Assembly (NCBI RefSeq): GCF_028769735.1
Contig: NC_088179.1
Coordinates: 12,219,450 to 12,283,449, forward strand
Origin: Zonotrichia leucophrys gambelii
Taxonomy: Eukaryota; Chordata; Aves; Passeriformes; Passerellidae
Length of the DNA stretch: 64,000 bases
Reading direction: 5' to 3'
Numbering within the stretch: position 1 is the stretch's first letter; every line of letters starts with the position of its first letter. Both the position numbers and the translations under genes were made by a program. Positions 23,916 to 36,107 of the stretch are shown here, in pieces. The notes beneath the pieces are model-generated. The model was not told where the DNA came from. It was given only the letters and a program-made list of their open reading frames with translations, and searched no databases.

Positions 23916-26900
23916 TTTTAGCGATCCTCCTCTGTTGAGCAACCAGCTCTGCAAACCCACTCTGCCTTCTTCCTCCCTGAGTCTCCTGGCACTGCAGGGA
24001 ATGCGTCCTGGCCACCAGCAAAAGCAAGATCTAACCCATTTTGGTCCAGCTGCAATATTTAACTTTTGGAATTTGTAAGTCATATATAAAACAAGACCAA
24101 ACCCCAAGGTTCAGTAATCTAACTGCTGTGCCAGGGACACAGGCAAATCAGAGGGATTACAAATGCTCAGTGCAAGGGGAGCAGCTGATGTCTAAAAGGC
24201 TCAGTAAAATAATAAGAGATTCACACCAGGAAACAGCCACAACAACATGTGAAATGTATTTTAAAGGCATTTAATAGATTTCTATTAACCCCTTGGACTG
24301 TTGGGAAAGGCCTGTGGAAATAGAAAGATGTGTCAGAGCAGAACCATCAGCTGCAGAGAATGTTAGTTAAATAAAATTTCAGTTTTCTGAGAGACATGAA
24401 GGAAAAGAAATGGTCCATCACAAGAAAACCATCATTTTCTCCAATGTACCCCAAAGCAAAGCTATAGTGATGTATGAGGAAAATATATTTTGTACTTCAC
24501 TCCTCTTAATATCCCCTTACCTTTCAGCTGAAACAAAAAGGAAGTAAATTTTAAAAAATTTCTGTCCTTTACTTATTATTAATTTAAAATATAATTTCTC
24601 TTCACTTGGGAAGGCACAACAGTTGTCATTGTCTCAAACCCCAACAGATACAGCAACTTTTTCCTATTATTAGAGTTTAATCTGTGCCCACATTTTTTTA
24701 AACATGTCCTAATTTTCCTCCCTCCAAGACACTTCTTTACAAAAGCTGACAATCTTTAATTGTTTCTATGCTTTACTCCCTATCAGGAAAATTAGGACTT
24801 CTCTGTTCACCTTGTGCTTGCCAGAGAAGTTAGCCAAGATTTGTTCATGATGATTATTTTTGCTGTTTGCTGATGTCCTTGGTTCAGAGTTTCTGCCAGG
24901 TGTTTATTCGACCCCAGCAGACAGAACATAACAAGTTGTGAGGCATAAGGTTTTTCATAAGGGTTTTTTTAAATTCATTTGTCATTGTATGTCATAATAG
25001 TCTTCTAACTCTCCAAATACCCCCTCCCACTTTGAATCTCTCTTCAGTTAAGTTTTTTTGACAGTGATTTCCACATGCAAACCATGTGTCAAAAATACAC
25101 CTTTTGTGATGCTGAGGAACACTGAGGTTTCCTAAAATATCGATCTTCCAGACTTAATTCTGGTCTCTTGTTTTATCCATTAAGCATGAGTGTTTTTCAT
25201 TCCCTCTAGATAAACTAAATATTCACCCTTTGCAGCTTCTACCTTTTTGCAATAAAAGGTGAATGTGCATCCTCAGATCAGAGGACTGAGTGCCAAAGAA
25301 TTATTTTATTTTTTAGAAATAGTGAGGTATGAGCATCAGGATAACTATTCCCATGGCGTGGAAACAGACTCTGGATGTGAGATATGAGGATTAGAAACAT
25401 TAAGAATATTTTCACTACATAGGATATTATTTCCTTTTCATGTGACTTTTCTTTACTTTCAGTTTCATGTGATTAGAAGGCATAACAAAAAATGAGGACA
25501 TTTAAACCCGCCTCACATTATTTACTTCATGCAGTCAACATTCACAAGCATCAAAGCTTTTCTTTCAGTTCTCTATCAAAAACCACGAAGCTTTAAGGCT
25601 TGGCCAAAGAATCAACACAAACCCAAAGCAGAGGCATCAGCTCATGAGACTGCTGACAGAATGGATTAAACAGACGTTTGAAAGTATTGCCAATGCTGTG
25701 GGAGAAAAAAGAAAAGGCCTCAGTTCTACGCTTTCTTTTAAACTAAGAAGTCCAGCTTTTGTAAACTATTCACTTTGTTGATGCTCAATAAATACCTACT
25801 GATGAGATGACATCATCTGCTAATGAAAATAATTGCTCAAAGGCTTAACCCTGTTTTTAGGTAAAATATATGGGCTATTCAAGCTTTGAATTTAAAAAAA
25901 AATAGAAGAATAAGAATGGATTTTCGTGATCAAGGAAATGTTATAGTCCTTGTTTGAAAATGGGGTCTGACTGCTTTCACAAGTGGAATTGGATCCTGGA
26001 AGAATATCATTGTGGTGTTCCACAGAATTTCAATGCATGCTCAGATTTGCTCCTTCTTTGCCCATTCATTATTTGCTGTTTTAGTGCTGGGGACAGGTAT
26101 CATGATGGCTTTATTTGTCAGCAATGCTGCATTGTCCATACTGGGAGATTATGCTTTTCCTTTGGCACTGAAGTGGGTGGAGATACATTAATGGTTAAGA
26201 TGGCTGTGCCCCATAACTCTGTCAGCTGTGAAGCTCACACACCATGGCCTGAACACCAGATAGAAAGAAAGAACTTCTGCAGTTTTACTAACTTTTGGAC
26301 ACTGTACAATTAAACACCATACTTCCTTTGATACTGTGTCACACTTAAGATTATTCTTTGAAAATTCCTTTCAAATTAAATGAACTCCTTTCTTTTGATG
26401 CAACTAGAAAAGCCTTGATATTGAACTAGAATAATACTGTCATTCATTTTCTCTGAATACAATGACTTGGCCAAGTCATAAGCTACATAAAGCTCTGAAC
26501 ATATTATGTGCCTATTTTTAAGCAAAGTTTTAGAACTACATTATGAGGCACAATCTTTTGACATTTCCATCCAAAGAAACTATTTAAAATCATTTGTCTT
26601 GCTGCACTGCTGGGCATATACTTTTCAGAAAGACTGACTAGCACATGACACTGTATTTGAGGGGTTTCACAGGTGTTCTGTATTGTTTGAATACTAATAT
26701 GTTATAAAAAACCATGATCTCCTGAAGCTTGGTAGTGCCACTCATTACATCCAGTCTTTCATCTTTATGAAGCCAATTCCTCTGAAATGTTCCCTCTGAG
26801 GTTCAAGGGCAGTATATTTTTAGAGAATTCTATTTAGAACACATAACTAATTTTCTTAGTTATGCTGTTTGTTCCTTCAGTTATGCCATTTGTTTGTAAA

Positions 26901-27988
26901 AAAAAAAATTCAGACTCTTCTCTGTGAGTGGAACTTGGTCCTTTAGAATGAATCAATTTACTTAAGCAGTATGCAATTTGAAAGCAAATATACAACTTCA
27001 GCTCTCAGTATCACTCATTCAAGTTTCATTCCTTCCAAGGTGCTTTGTTATTTTATGCCAGACCTTTAGTCCAAAGATGCTCAATGATAGACTACAGTAA
27101 TTATGCAATATCTTGTGAAATGCTTTGTTTAACAACACTGGCATTGCTTTGAGAATGGCAGAATAACTTGTTTTTTATTCTATTTCCCTGATGGTGGACT
27201 TTATCTTTTTTTTTTAAGCCCCTCTTTTGGATAGAAGAAGGAAATGTTACTGGCAAAGGAAACACCTTTTCTGCAGACATATTTAAAATACTGATCTATG
27301 GACTAAGTATAACCACAGAATTTATATTTTTTCAAAATTCAGTTGCATGCATACAGAGCTGATCCAGCACTATCAACGTTCTCTAGCTATTCTTTCATTT
27401 TTCTATGACAGTAGTGATTTCAAAGACGTCCTGAAATGTCTGTAGGGCTGTAATTTGGCTGAGTATCAACTTCCTGCATCTCCTAATAATCCTTGTGAGT
27501 ATTTTGTTCTTCATCTTTTAAGATCCCTCTGCAGGACACAGAGGAGTTTTTGAGCTTTTTCCTAGTCAAATAGATGAAATATGCTGATTTAAAATAATGA
27601 TACCCTAAAACACCCAAGATGGTCCTGGCTGCCTTGAGGAACTGTCCTACTGGCTCCCTCCATTCCTTTTCCTCTTGCACACTGCTGCTTCTGTATTCAA
27701 CATCTATTTCCACTCTTTGATTAAATGTAAGCCAGCTCTTGCTCTGTGGATTTGCAGTAAGACTTCAAATACCTCAGCACTTAGGAGCCAGAAGTGTTCT
27801 TCAGGCAGAATAGCACACAAATGTTAATTTAGCATGTTCTAGACTGGGCACACAGTTCCTCCCATTCACGTACATCACTTTTACATTGCTATAATTCTGC
27901 CAACTTTAGCAGAGTTTACCTTGATTTAAACTTCTGAAGAAGTGAGGCACCAGGATAAACCAGGCAAAAAACTCCAATCATATTTTAT
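23916..27988. other. Non-coding unique sequence
   Basis: No gene or named repeat. 25540-25700 contains clean, complex sequence that could be constrained but shows no clear motif cluster. The 119-codon plus-strand frame at 25954-26313 has no recognisable domain. Confidence 0.6.
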
Positions 27989-28006
27989 TATATATATATA
28001 TATATA
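27989..28006. repeat. (TA)n microsatellite
   Basis: Nine uninterrupted TA units in an AT-rich context. Simple repeat. Confidence 0.9.
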
Positions 28007-30639
28007 GTAATGGTAAGTGTAGTTCCTCACATCCAGTTACAGGATGGTTGTGGTATTCCCCATTAAAAAAATCCCACAAGACAGTGAGATTGACTAATTT
28101 CAGTCAGCTGACAGCTAGTTAACAGCCAGCAATAAGGAGAGAGAGCTTTTCAGCACAGGGGTTTAAAGGGCTAAAGCCTTCATTTGTGTATGCTTTTAAT
28201 TGTGTAATGCATTTGTATCACTTTCACCAATGCATCTTATATGCAGAAAACTCATTGCATTTTATTTTCCTCATTTTATTGATTCATTTTTAAGTGTCTT
28301 TGTTTTTCTCAAGGTTCAGGTGCATGGTGACAATTTTGCTACAATTAGAACAGAGTCTACCAGGTGACAGGGAGGGAATGCAGATGAATGAGGGCCTGGT
28401 TGATTCAGATCTAGAATTCAAATCTCTGGAGACAAAATTGGCATACTTTGGGCTGCATCTAGCCCTGGTAAAAAAAAGGGAAAATTCATTGAAGGCTCTG
28501 ATGTAACAGCAGCCAACAAAGAGGTTACCTGAATATTTCCAGCTACTTAAAATTTAGAATCTGACTAAAAAAGACAAGCTACAATTATGCCTGCCTGACT
28601 CTTCATTGAAAATCTGGTTATCTTATAGGTCTTACTCCTCAGCTTCAAAGTCATCCATCAGATTAGCCTAAGCTACTACAGATGACCTCCCAAGAGATCT
28701 CCAGTCCACTGAGCTCTCTAGAGTCAAACATAAAAACTGAATTTAGGACTATGGAAGACAGAGCTTTCCAGACCACTCACCCACAATGTGTCTCCATCCT
28801 CAAAGAGATGAGCTCTTCTGGGAATCCCAGCTTCTTCAGATCAAAGTATAAAATCCACCCCTTAACATGGTCTTCCCTGAGAATAAAAGATAAAAAATCC
28901 TGCTGTCGAGGAGGTGATGAGAGAGCTACGGCACTTTTTAATGTGTTTATTTTCCAGCCTGGAATGTGCTCACACAGTACAATGTTGGAGAGCAACAAAA
29001 GCACCCCAGCAGGCAGGGGGGTCATTGATGGCAGCATCTGTGCTGGGGAGAGACTAAACAGGAGAGAGACACAGAGGGATGCAGGACTGGGGCTCACTGC
29101 AGTTTAACCGTGACAAGTGACTTTGGTGGTCTCCATCCTGCACTATGCTCAGGGTGGTCTGCATAAATCAGCAGGATCAGCTTTGACTAGGGATGTTTTT
29201 CATTTAGTGCCTCTCTCAGATTCAAAGGTAAATTTTCAGATTCAGAAGCTGTGATGTGATATTTTCTCTGCCATATATTTTAATTTGTATGGCCTATGCA
29301 GAGGTTTCACACACTCGCATGGTTGTGTGTGAAATACAAAGACAAGTAATGGATTTATTATGCTGTTTTCAAGCTCTGCTAGTCTAATGCTACATGAGTT
29401 TGAGTACAGTCACACATTTACTATGCAATTTATCTGTATATATTCCACTTCTTCAAAATGGCTTTGTTTTTGTGGTGCAGGTGCAAAACAAACATTATCT
29501 TCAAAAACTTTTCAAGTTTCAGTATTTCAGCCAGTTGCATTAGTAAAAATTTTGTAAATTCTATATAAATCCCTCAAACTATATATCAATAGAGTATTTT
29601 TACCATTGACCACAGTGTATTGTAAACTACTTAGATAGTGTGACTATCTCAGACTGCATTGCTATTACCTCACTGAGCCTTAGTTCTAAGTCTTTTCTCT
29701 CAAATGGTAACTTTATAAAGTTGGAGCATCTATGGAGTTGCTCAGAGCACTCAGTTGAGCACGTACCTGCATGTGTGCAGCTTTCAGGCCTCCACTGTCC
29801 ACTTTATTTGCACCATACATTTGTGATTACATACATTAATTGTTACATCTCCTCTAAGGTTTGAAGACATTTAAAGGATTCCAGATATACTATTAAACTT
29901 TACACTGGCCTAAATCATAAATTCAAGTAATTCAGCAATAATAAAATAGAGGCAATGTAATTGAGATTATTATTCTGATTTCAAGTACAGTATTTGGATT
30001 TTTACTGGTGTTGTAGAAATTAAAATCTGGCCTATAGTAGTATTGTTTTAATCCTGACAAACCTTTCCACAACTATGTTTTCTTCATATGGATAGGGCTG
30101 TAAATAAGTACTTACCCCATAAAATGAATATGGTACATGAAATACTTTGTCTTTGTATTCTTGCAATGTATGTAGCCTCATACAAGTACAGAAATGGATT
30201 AGACATTCCTCTTTGGTTAAGAGATATATCAGTGCATAAAGTCACAGTCTGGGTTCATTTAGCCTTTTCATTTGTAGTGCTCCATATTACATGAGTGCAG
30301 ATCTATTTGAATCTGTTTAATATTCATGATCCTCTCACCAGTCTGAGTGAAAGAGATAAAGCTTTTGATAGCAATCTCAGCAACTTGATTAACAATGCAC
30401 TAATCATCACTACCATTGACCTGATTCAGAAATGTTTTCAATTCATCCATCACTTTATAACCAAAGATGATTGCATTACCTTACCATTTTTTATTTAAAT
30501 AAAACCACATGAGCTGTAAATATCTTGCCATTTCACTAAATGCACCTTGGTACCAAATTAATTTATTTTTAAAACTAAATACCAAAATGACCTATAATAA
30601 CCAATTAGGGCAGGAGCATAGGGAAAACGTATCACAAGT
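28007..30639. other. Non-coding unique sequence
   Basis: No gene is supported. A 141-codon frame (28682-29107, plus) and adjacent frames at 30088-30294 and 30295-30498 were inspected; none has a motif, biased composition or family resemblance. Confidence 0.6.
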
Positions 30640-30910
30640 GGTCTGCAATAAAATCAATTCACTTTGACTTCACATCAATAAATGTTAAATTGTGCCAAGG
30701 AATTAATTTTGCAATAAATTGTTATTGTTGTTATAAAATCTAACTAACACATATTACCAGGAGTAATTATCCATATATCAGAATGCATTGAATGTAGAGT
30801 GTGCACTATAATTACTCCCAAAATTGCTTATCATTCAAATGGTAATTTTAGGGATAATGTTTCTTTAACTATAACTTTATAAATTTCATCAGAAATTTAT
30901 TTTTAGGATT
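30640..30910. promoter_or_regulatory. Candidate homeodomain-rich regulatory element
   Basis: AT-rich but complex sequence containing a perfect 11-bp inverted repeat: GGAGTAATTAT at 30760-30770 and ATAATTACTCC at 30808-30818, separated by 37 bases. Each arm contains the homeodomain core TAATTA. Further TAAT-type sites surround it. Arrangements like this occur in conserved developmental enhancers, but function here is inferred from motifs alone. Confidence 0.3.
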
Positions 30911-33769
30911 TTTTTTTCTTCACTTGGTACTGCAAAGAAAACAGAAAACTGACTGTTACAAATGCAACAGATAATAAATATGGTAATGCAGTTTAATCAG
31001 TATGTCTTACTTTAATATATAATTGCCAAATTTTGCAACACTATTAGTAAAGTGAGATACCTCCTTGAGAGTGGAATTTCCTTCATGAGTGCAAGCTGGA
31101 ATCTCCAAGTCTATTCATGGCAATAGGTAGGGTACAGCACTGTAAAAAATATCAGCATCCCAGTCTGTGTGAACACAAAACCTGTAGGGGTCATTAAATG
31201 TTTTTAGATATTGAGTTTTTCTCTTGTTCTAGTATTTGTGTTCAGGCTGAAGTCCACTGTCACAGGGGTTTGGAAACTGTGATACCAATGACCAAATAGG
31301 GGTGAAAAAAAAAGAAAAAATCACAGAAAAAAAAGAAAAAGACATCAAGCCTCTGTACTATTTTTCCTTTTTTAGACCGGGGAGCTTTAAAGGCTAGTTC
31401 CAGAATGCAGATACTACCATGCTTTTAGTAATTCTTAAATGTTGTGATTAAATTACTTTGATCATTAGAAGTTTGAAATTATCATGACTGTTCTCAGCTC
31501 GCCTGAAGCCCTCTAATGTCTTTTATTGTTTTTCATTTTTGCCTTAACAACATCATATATCTGAAGTTCTGAACATCCCAAGTGATAGAAGAATACACCT
31601 GGAAAGATGTCAGTGTTTTGCATTAGGCACAGAACCAATAATATCTAGGGACAATTCCTAACAGTATCCAGTTGCTTTTTGAGGGCTTAGTGTAAATTAG
31701 TAGTATTTGTTTTGTTTTATCATCACTACTTGAGTTAAAAAATTTTGGCAAAGTCTGTATATAGAGCAGGGAGTTTAAATTATTTTAATCATAGAACTGG
31801 TCATATAATTGTGAATTATAAGAGGAAGAAATTAAGGAAGCTCAGCTCATGCTGCTGTGATGGAGCTCATCGTGTAACAGATAACTCTGTGCAACTGCTG
31901 TTGCTGTCTAAGAGGAGTGCTTCAGAGCAGTCCTTTGCACATTCAAAATACACTAATATGGCGATTAACTTTGGTGATTAATTTTGGGGCTGCTTCTTAT
32001 GAAATAACACTACTCTGTTGAACATATGCTTTATGCTACTTTATTTTCATAAGCACATATAGTAGATTAAATTAGAAAACACAAAGGCTTTCACAAAGTA
32101 TTTTTGAAATAACTTTTTGAAGTTATTATTTATTATCATGAATAATGAGTTTTGCATTCTGTGGGTGCTACTGAATTTGCAGTTTCATCAGAAAATATTA
32201 GGGATGATGACCAAGTCCCTTGTTTTTCAAATGTTTGTAACACACATCCTGAGGATGTGACAGAATTTTCTGCATTTTCTTCATTGCCCTGGGTGAAATG
32301 CTTATGTCTAAAAGCCCAGAGTGCCAGCAGGAATCCAATCATTTGTAAGAATTACCATGATCATGAAATTGCACTTTTACTTTTGGAAGTGATCAACACA
32401 TACTGTAAAGATGAAATAGGGGATCTCTAAATTACTGTCTACATCTTGTAGTTGTAAGAAAACATTTCCTCAATGAGAAAGACATTTCAAGTCTCCTGGA
32501 ACAGCACTGTGAAAAACTACACCACAATGGGGGACATGGGGCTTCTAATAGTTCCCTTTGGACACCCAGTTTAACCCCATCAGGGTAGGTTCTTGCCTAG
32601 GTTAATCCTGGTTAGGTGATTGATGTAATCCAGACTCCAAGAACACACAAACAAATTACATGAAATTGCTTTTCTATGATAGCTAAAGTTTGGCAATACA
32701 ATTTTTACTGTCCTGAATTTCTTTTTACTTTTCTTGATATTTTTCCTTAAAGAAATCTCTCAGAGATGCCCAAGGATTTTGTAAACCAGGAGATAAGTAT
32801 TTTTGAAGACCCTGACACAGTAAATCGTTAAGAATATTCAAGTGATATTTTGAGAATTAAATACAAAGAAAAAAAGTTTAAAAGTTAAGGGGTCCACAAG
32901 ACATGTATGGTTCTCAGAGCCTCTTCATAATAATTCATTAAATGTACCTTTCACTTCTAGTGGGTGCTTCTCATTCAACAGTTTTTTAGACTTCAAAAAG
33001 TTTCTATTCATGGTACTCTTAAAATCCTTCTGAACTGAACAATTTTTATCCAATGCTTGATTATTTAATAGATAATCTAGATTTAATTTTGGTAAAGAAA
33101 AATATGTGTCTACTTAGCCATCTAATACAAAAATACATGGCCTAGAGAAATGTTATTTTAAAGCTGTTTGCCTCCTTAATTGCAACAGTCTGTATATCTA
33201 TTTGTCTAGACTCCATCAAGGGCACTATTGTACCTGGAGGCATTGGTTTGAAGAAGACTAAAGGGCTACATCATGTCAAAGCCTCAAGTAGGAATTATTG
33301 CCTTTCTTGCCACAGTTCACAGCTGTATTATGTCACCAAATCACATCACAGTGTAATCAAAGATGAATAAAATATTTTTTTTCTTTACCTTAAACGCTTT
33401 CCCTGTCAATTACAATCAAAGGACATGATTTCAGGTCTGTCAGTTTGCTGGGTTCTCTCCTACTGATGACTCCAAAACTGTAATCTGCTAAATATAAAAT
33501 GAATCAGAGAAGTCTTAGAATGATTCTGCTATTAAGAAGAAGAATGTTTTTCTCCCACAGGGGACAGGAAAGTAATTGGTCTTTAAAGAAAGAAATCAAA
33601 GATGTTAAAAAATTACCTTTTTGGTCCTTTTCTCTCCATCTTTGGCTTTTTTGGCTTTTTTTTTTTTCCTGTGCTAAACCTTCAGCCATTCAGTTTTCTT
33701 CTCCTAAGAAGGAAGGCATAAGTATTCTAATCAAATCTGTCCAGTTTTGTGCGCCATTAGAGTAAACAT
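30911..33769. other. Non-coding unique sequence
   Basis: No gene is supported. Poly-A-rich patches occur at about 31303-31341 and a T run at about 33656-33668. The 92-codon frame at 32152-32430 has no recognisable family. Confidence 0.6.
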
Positions 33770-34135
33770 TTAACTGTGTCTTGTTTGCTCCATCCCACCT
33801 TTTCCCTCGGTGTTATTGTCGATTGGGTGCTCTGTAATGGGCAGGCTGCACGCCTGCTGCAACTCCAACTTCTGGGCACTTTAGTGGGTTGATTACATCA
33901 TTAACCATAATCAAAAACATTTCCCCAGAATGATTTTAGCTTGGTAGTAAGGGCTGCTTCCTTTGATCTCAGTAGCAACATTTTACGATAGGTTGCTCCT
34001 CATTTACACTACAAATGCTGGCAAAAATGAAAGTGGTATCTTCCCTAGTAATACCAGATAAAATAAAATAACTGGTTAGCAGTCATGCCAGCTGCTATCA
34101 TTGATGAAGAATGGCCTTTCTCTTGTAGGAAAAGT
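33770..34135. promoter_or_regulatory. Candidate conserved non-coding element
   Basis: Complex unique sequence with a small perfect inverted repeat (GCAGGC at 33841-33846 and GCCTGC at 33852-33857). A TGATTACATCATTA stretch resembling PBX/HOX or TALE-type sites lies near 33892-33905, and a CCTTTGATCTC sequence resembling a TCF/LEF site near 33960-33970. Several isolated CpGs are retained. Regulatory function is inferred from texture and motifs only. Confidence 0.22.
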
Positions 34136-36085
34136 GTATAAACGTGTATATATGTATGTGTGCACGTATTACTCCGTACAGTGAAATTTTCTAATATACA
34201 TCCTTGTATTATACTTAACAATACATTTCTTTTCAGCATTTGAAATGTGGTTTAAACCATGCCATTGGATTGCAGCTTTGCAAAATATTTTTAGCTGTAG
34301 CAAAAAAAATTCACTGCACCTGCACTGCTCGCAGAATAGACCAGAATTCCATTTTAGTGCACTGAAGTCTTGTCAGAAGTCTCATAGCAGATGTAGTTTC
34401 TAGCATTTCTAATGATGTGTCTGTATTATAAGGCTAGTGCAATAACTGGAGTTCATATCAGTTACCTGCACAACCAAAACATCAATTGACCAACCACTCC
34501 AAAGCTGAAAAGACACATGGATCTGTACCTGCTACAGGGAGATCACCCCAGTGCTGTTCTAGAGGACTCACAGCGATACACCACATGTACACCATAAAAG
34601 TCATGTTTGATCTGTAAAGGCTCCAGGACCAAACTAGAGCTGACCCATGTGGGTGGGACAGACAGAGGATGTTCAAAGACCTTTATACTGGAGCCCTTGA
34701 TCTCTCCTGTGCTCTTCCTGTCGTGTTTTACAGTCAGTCTCTTACACTGGATCTAAAGTTTACTGGGGGAAGATGGGAAGTGTTTTGTGGCCTGCAGCAT
34801 GTGCCAAAGGGATAGAGAGAGAAGAATTGTTTTGCGGACCTCTCCAGGCTGTGCATCCTGCTTGACTTTTGGGGATTATGTTTGATGTCCCAGCTGTTCA
34901 GACCCACACCCCCATCTTATTCCCAGCCAGATGATCCAGGTACTGCAGGGTCACAGGACCCTCTCACCTTCCACTCCCAGAGCTGCACAGCCAGGAGCTG
35001 GGTGCCTCCAGCTACTCTGGCTCCCAAGTCTCACTTGCCAGCAAGTTTTGTAGCTGAAGAGTTTCCCTAAAATCTTGTTTATTATTTTATTCCCATTTCA
35101 AAGCAAAAGTGCTGCAATATACAAATGTCTAACAGGCACTTATTTTCCATATGCTTGCTTGAGGAGCAGTGGAAAAGAAAAAGGAAATTAGTGTCATCTT
35201 CTTGTTGGTTAAACCAGAGACATTTTTTGATGCTCTTCAGGTGCTGATGGTTTTGTTGCCTCTAACAAGCATCAAAGACACAGCAAAGTATAAAAAACCA
35301 GGATCTGCTGAGATTGTCATGTCATCAACAGTGACAGAGCTATAGGGTTTTCTGGTGATACACTTTCAATTTTCAGAGATGCCAATGGATAAAAGAAGGC
35401 TAGCAAAGAAGTGCTAGTGAATAATGGAAAGTTAACTACTGGGCCCTTCCTTGGCAGCTGTCCCACCAAGTTATGATCTATTCATGTGGATATTCCCCAA
35501 GATTTCAGAAAAAGAAAAACAAATACAATCTCTAGTGGCCAAATTTAAAATGGCCACTGCCTTTAGTAGGATGATACCCCATACAATCTACAAACATGCA
35601 AACAGAGGAAGCAGACTGCCTGCATCCATCAACTTAGTAAATGCCTCCAGATTAGCAGAAATATTTTCAAACAGCCAATAATTATAAAAGAGTTGCTTGC
35701 CATTGCATAATTATTTTATAAACCACATAACATACAACTGTTACTGAGTCACAGAGGCCCTCTTCACACGGTACCATATGGCTAATGGCTTCTACAGCAC
35801 ATCACACCATACTGAGCACTCCTTCTCATCATACTGTATTGGCTACTGGCTCAGTTTGCTGCTAATGTCTGTGTTACCCTTTCACTGCATGTTTATTTTA
35901 TGAAATTGTGGCATCTGTTTTTGGTGTTTATTCTAAAATGGCATTGCTACGTTCCCCAGCCTTAGCCTGAAAATCACCTCAGTATTAATTTCCCATGGTA
36001 GATTTAAAAATATATTTTTTGTTATCTTTTTCTTGGGTCTCTCACAAACAATCTTGACCTTTTTTGTATTTTGATTTAAAGTCAG

Positions 36086-36107
36086 ATTTTTTGTTTTGTT
36101 TTGTTTC
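36086..36107. repeat. (TTTTG)n short simple repeat
   Basis: A T-rich stretch with three TTTTG/TTTTGT units. Minor low-complexity sequence. Confidence 0.75.

Noticed and set aside
28682..29107. 141-codon plus-strand ORF
   Set aside because: No motif, no splice signals fitting it, and an overlapping 106-codon frame on the other strand; looks random.
32152..32430. 92-codon ORF with plausible composition
   Set aside because: No family recognised, no good splice or promoter context, and an opposite-strand frame covers the same bases.
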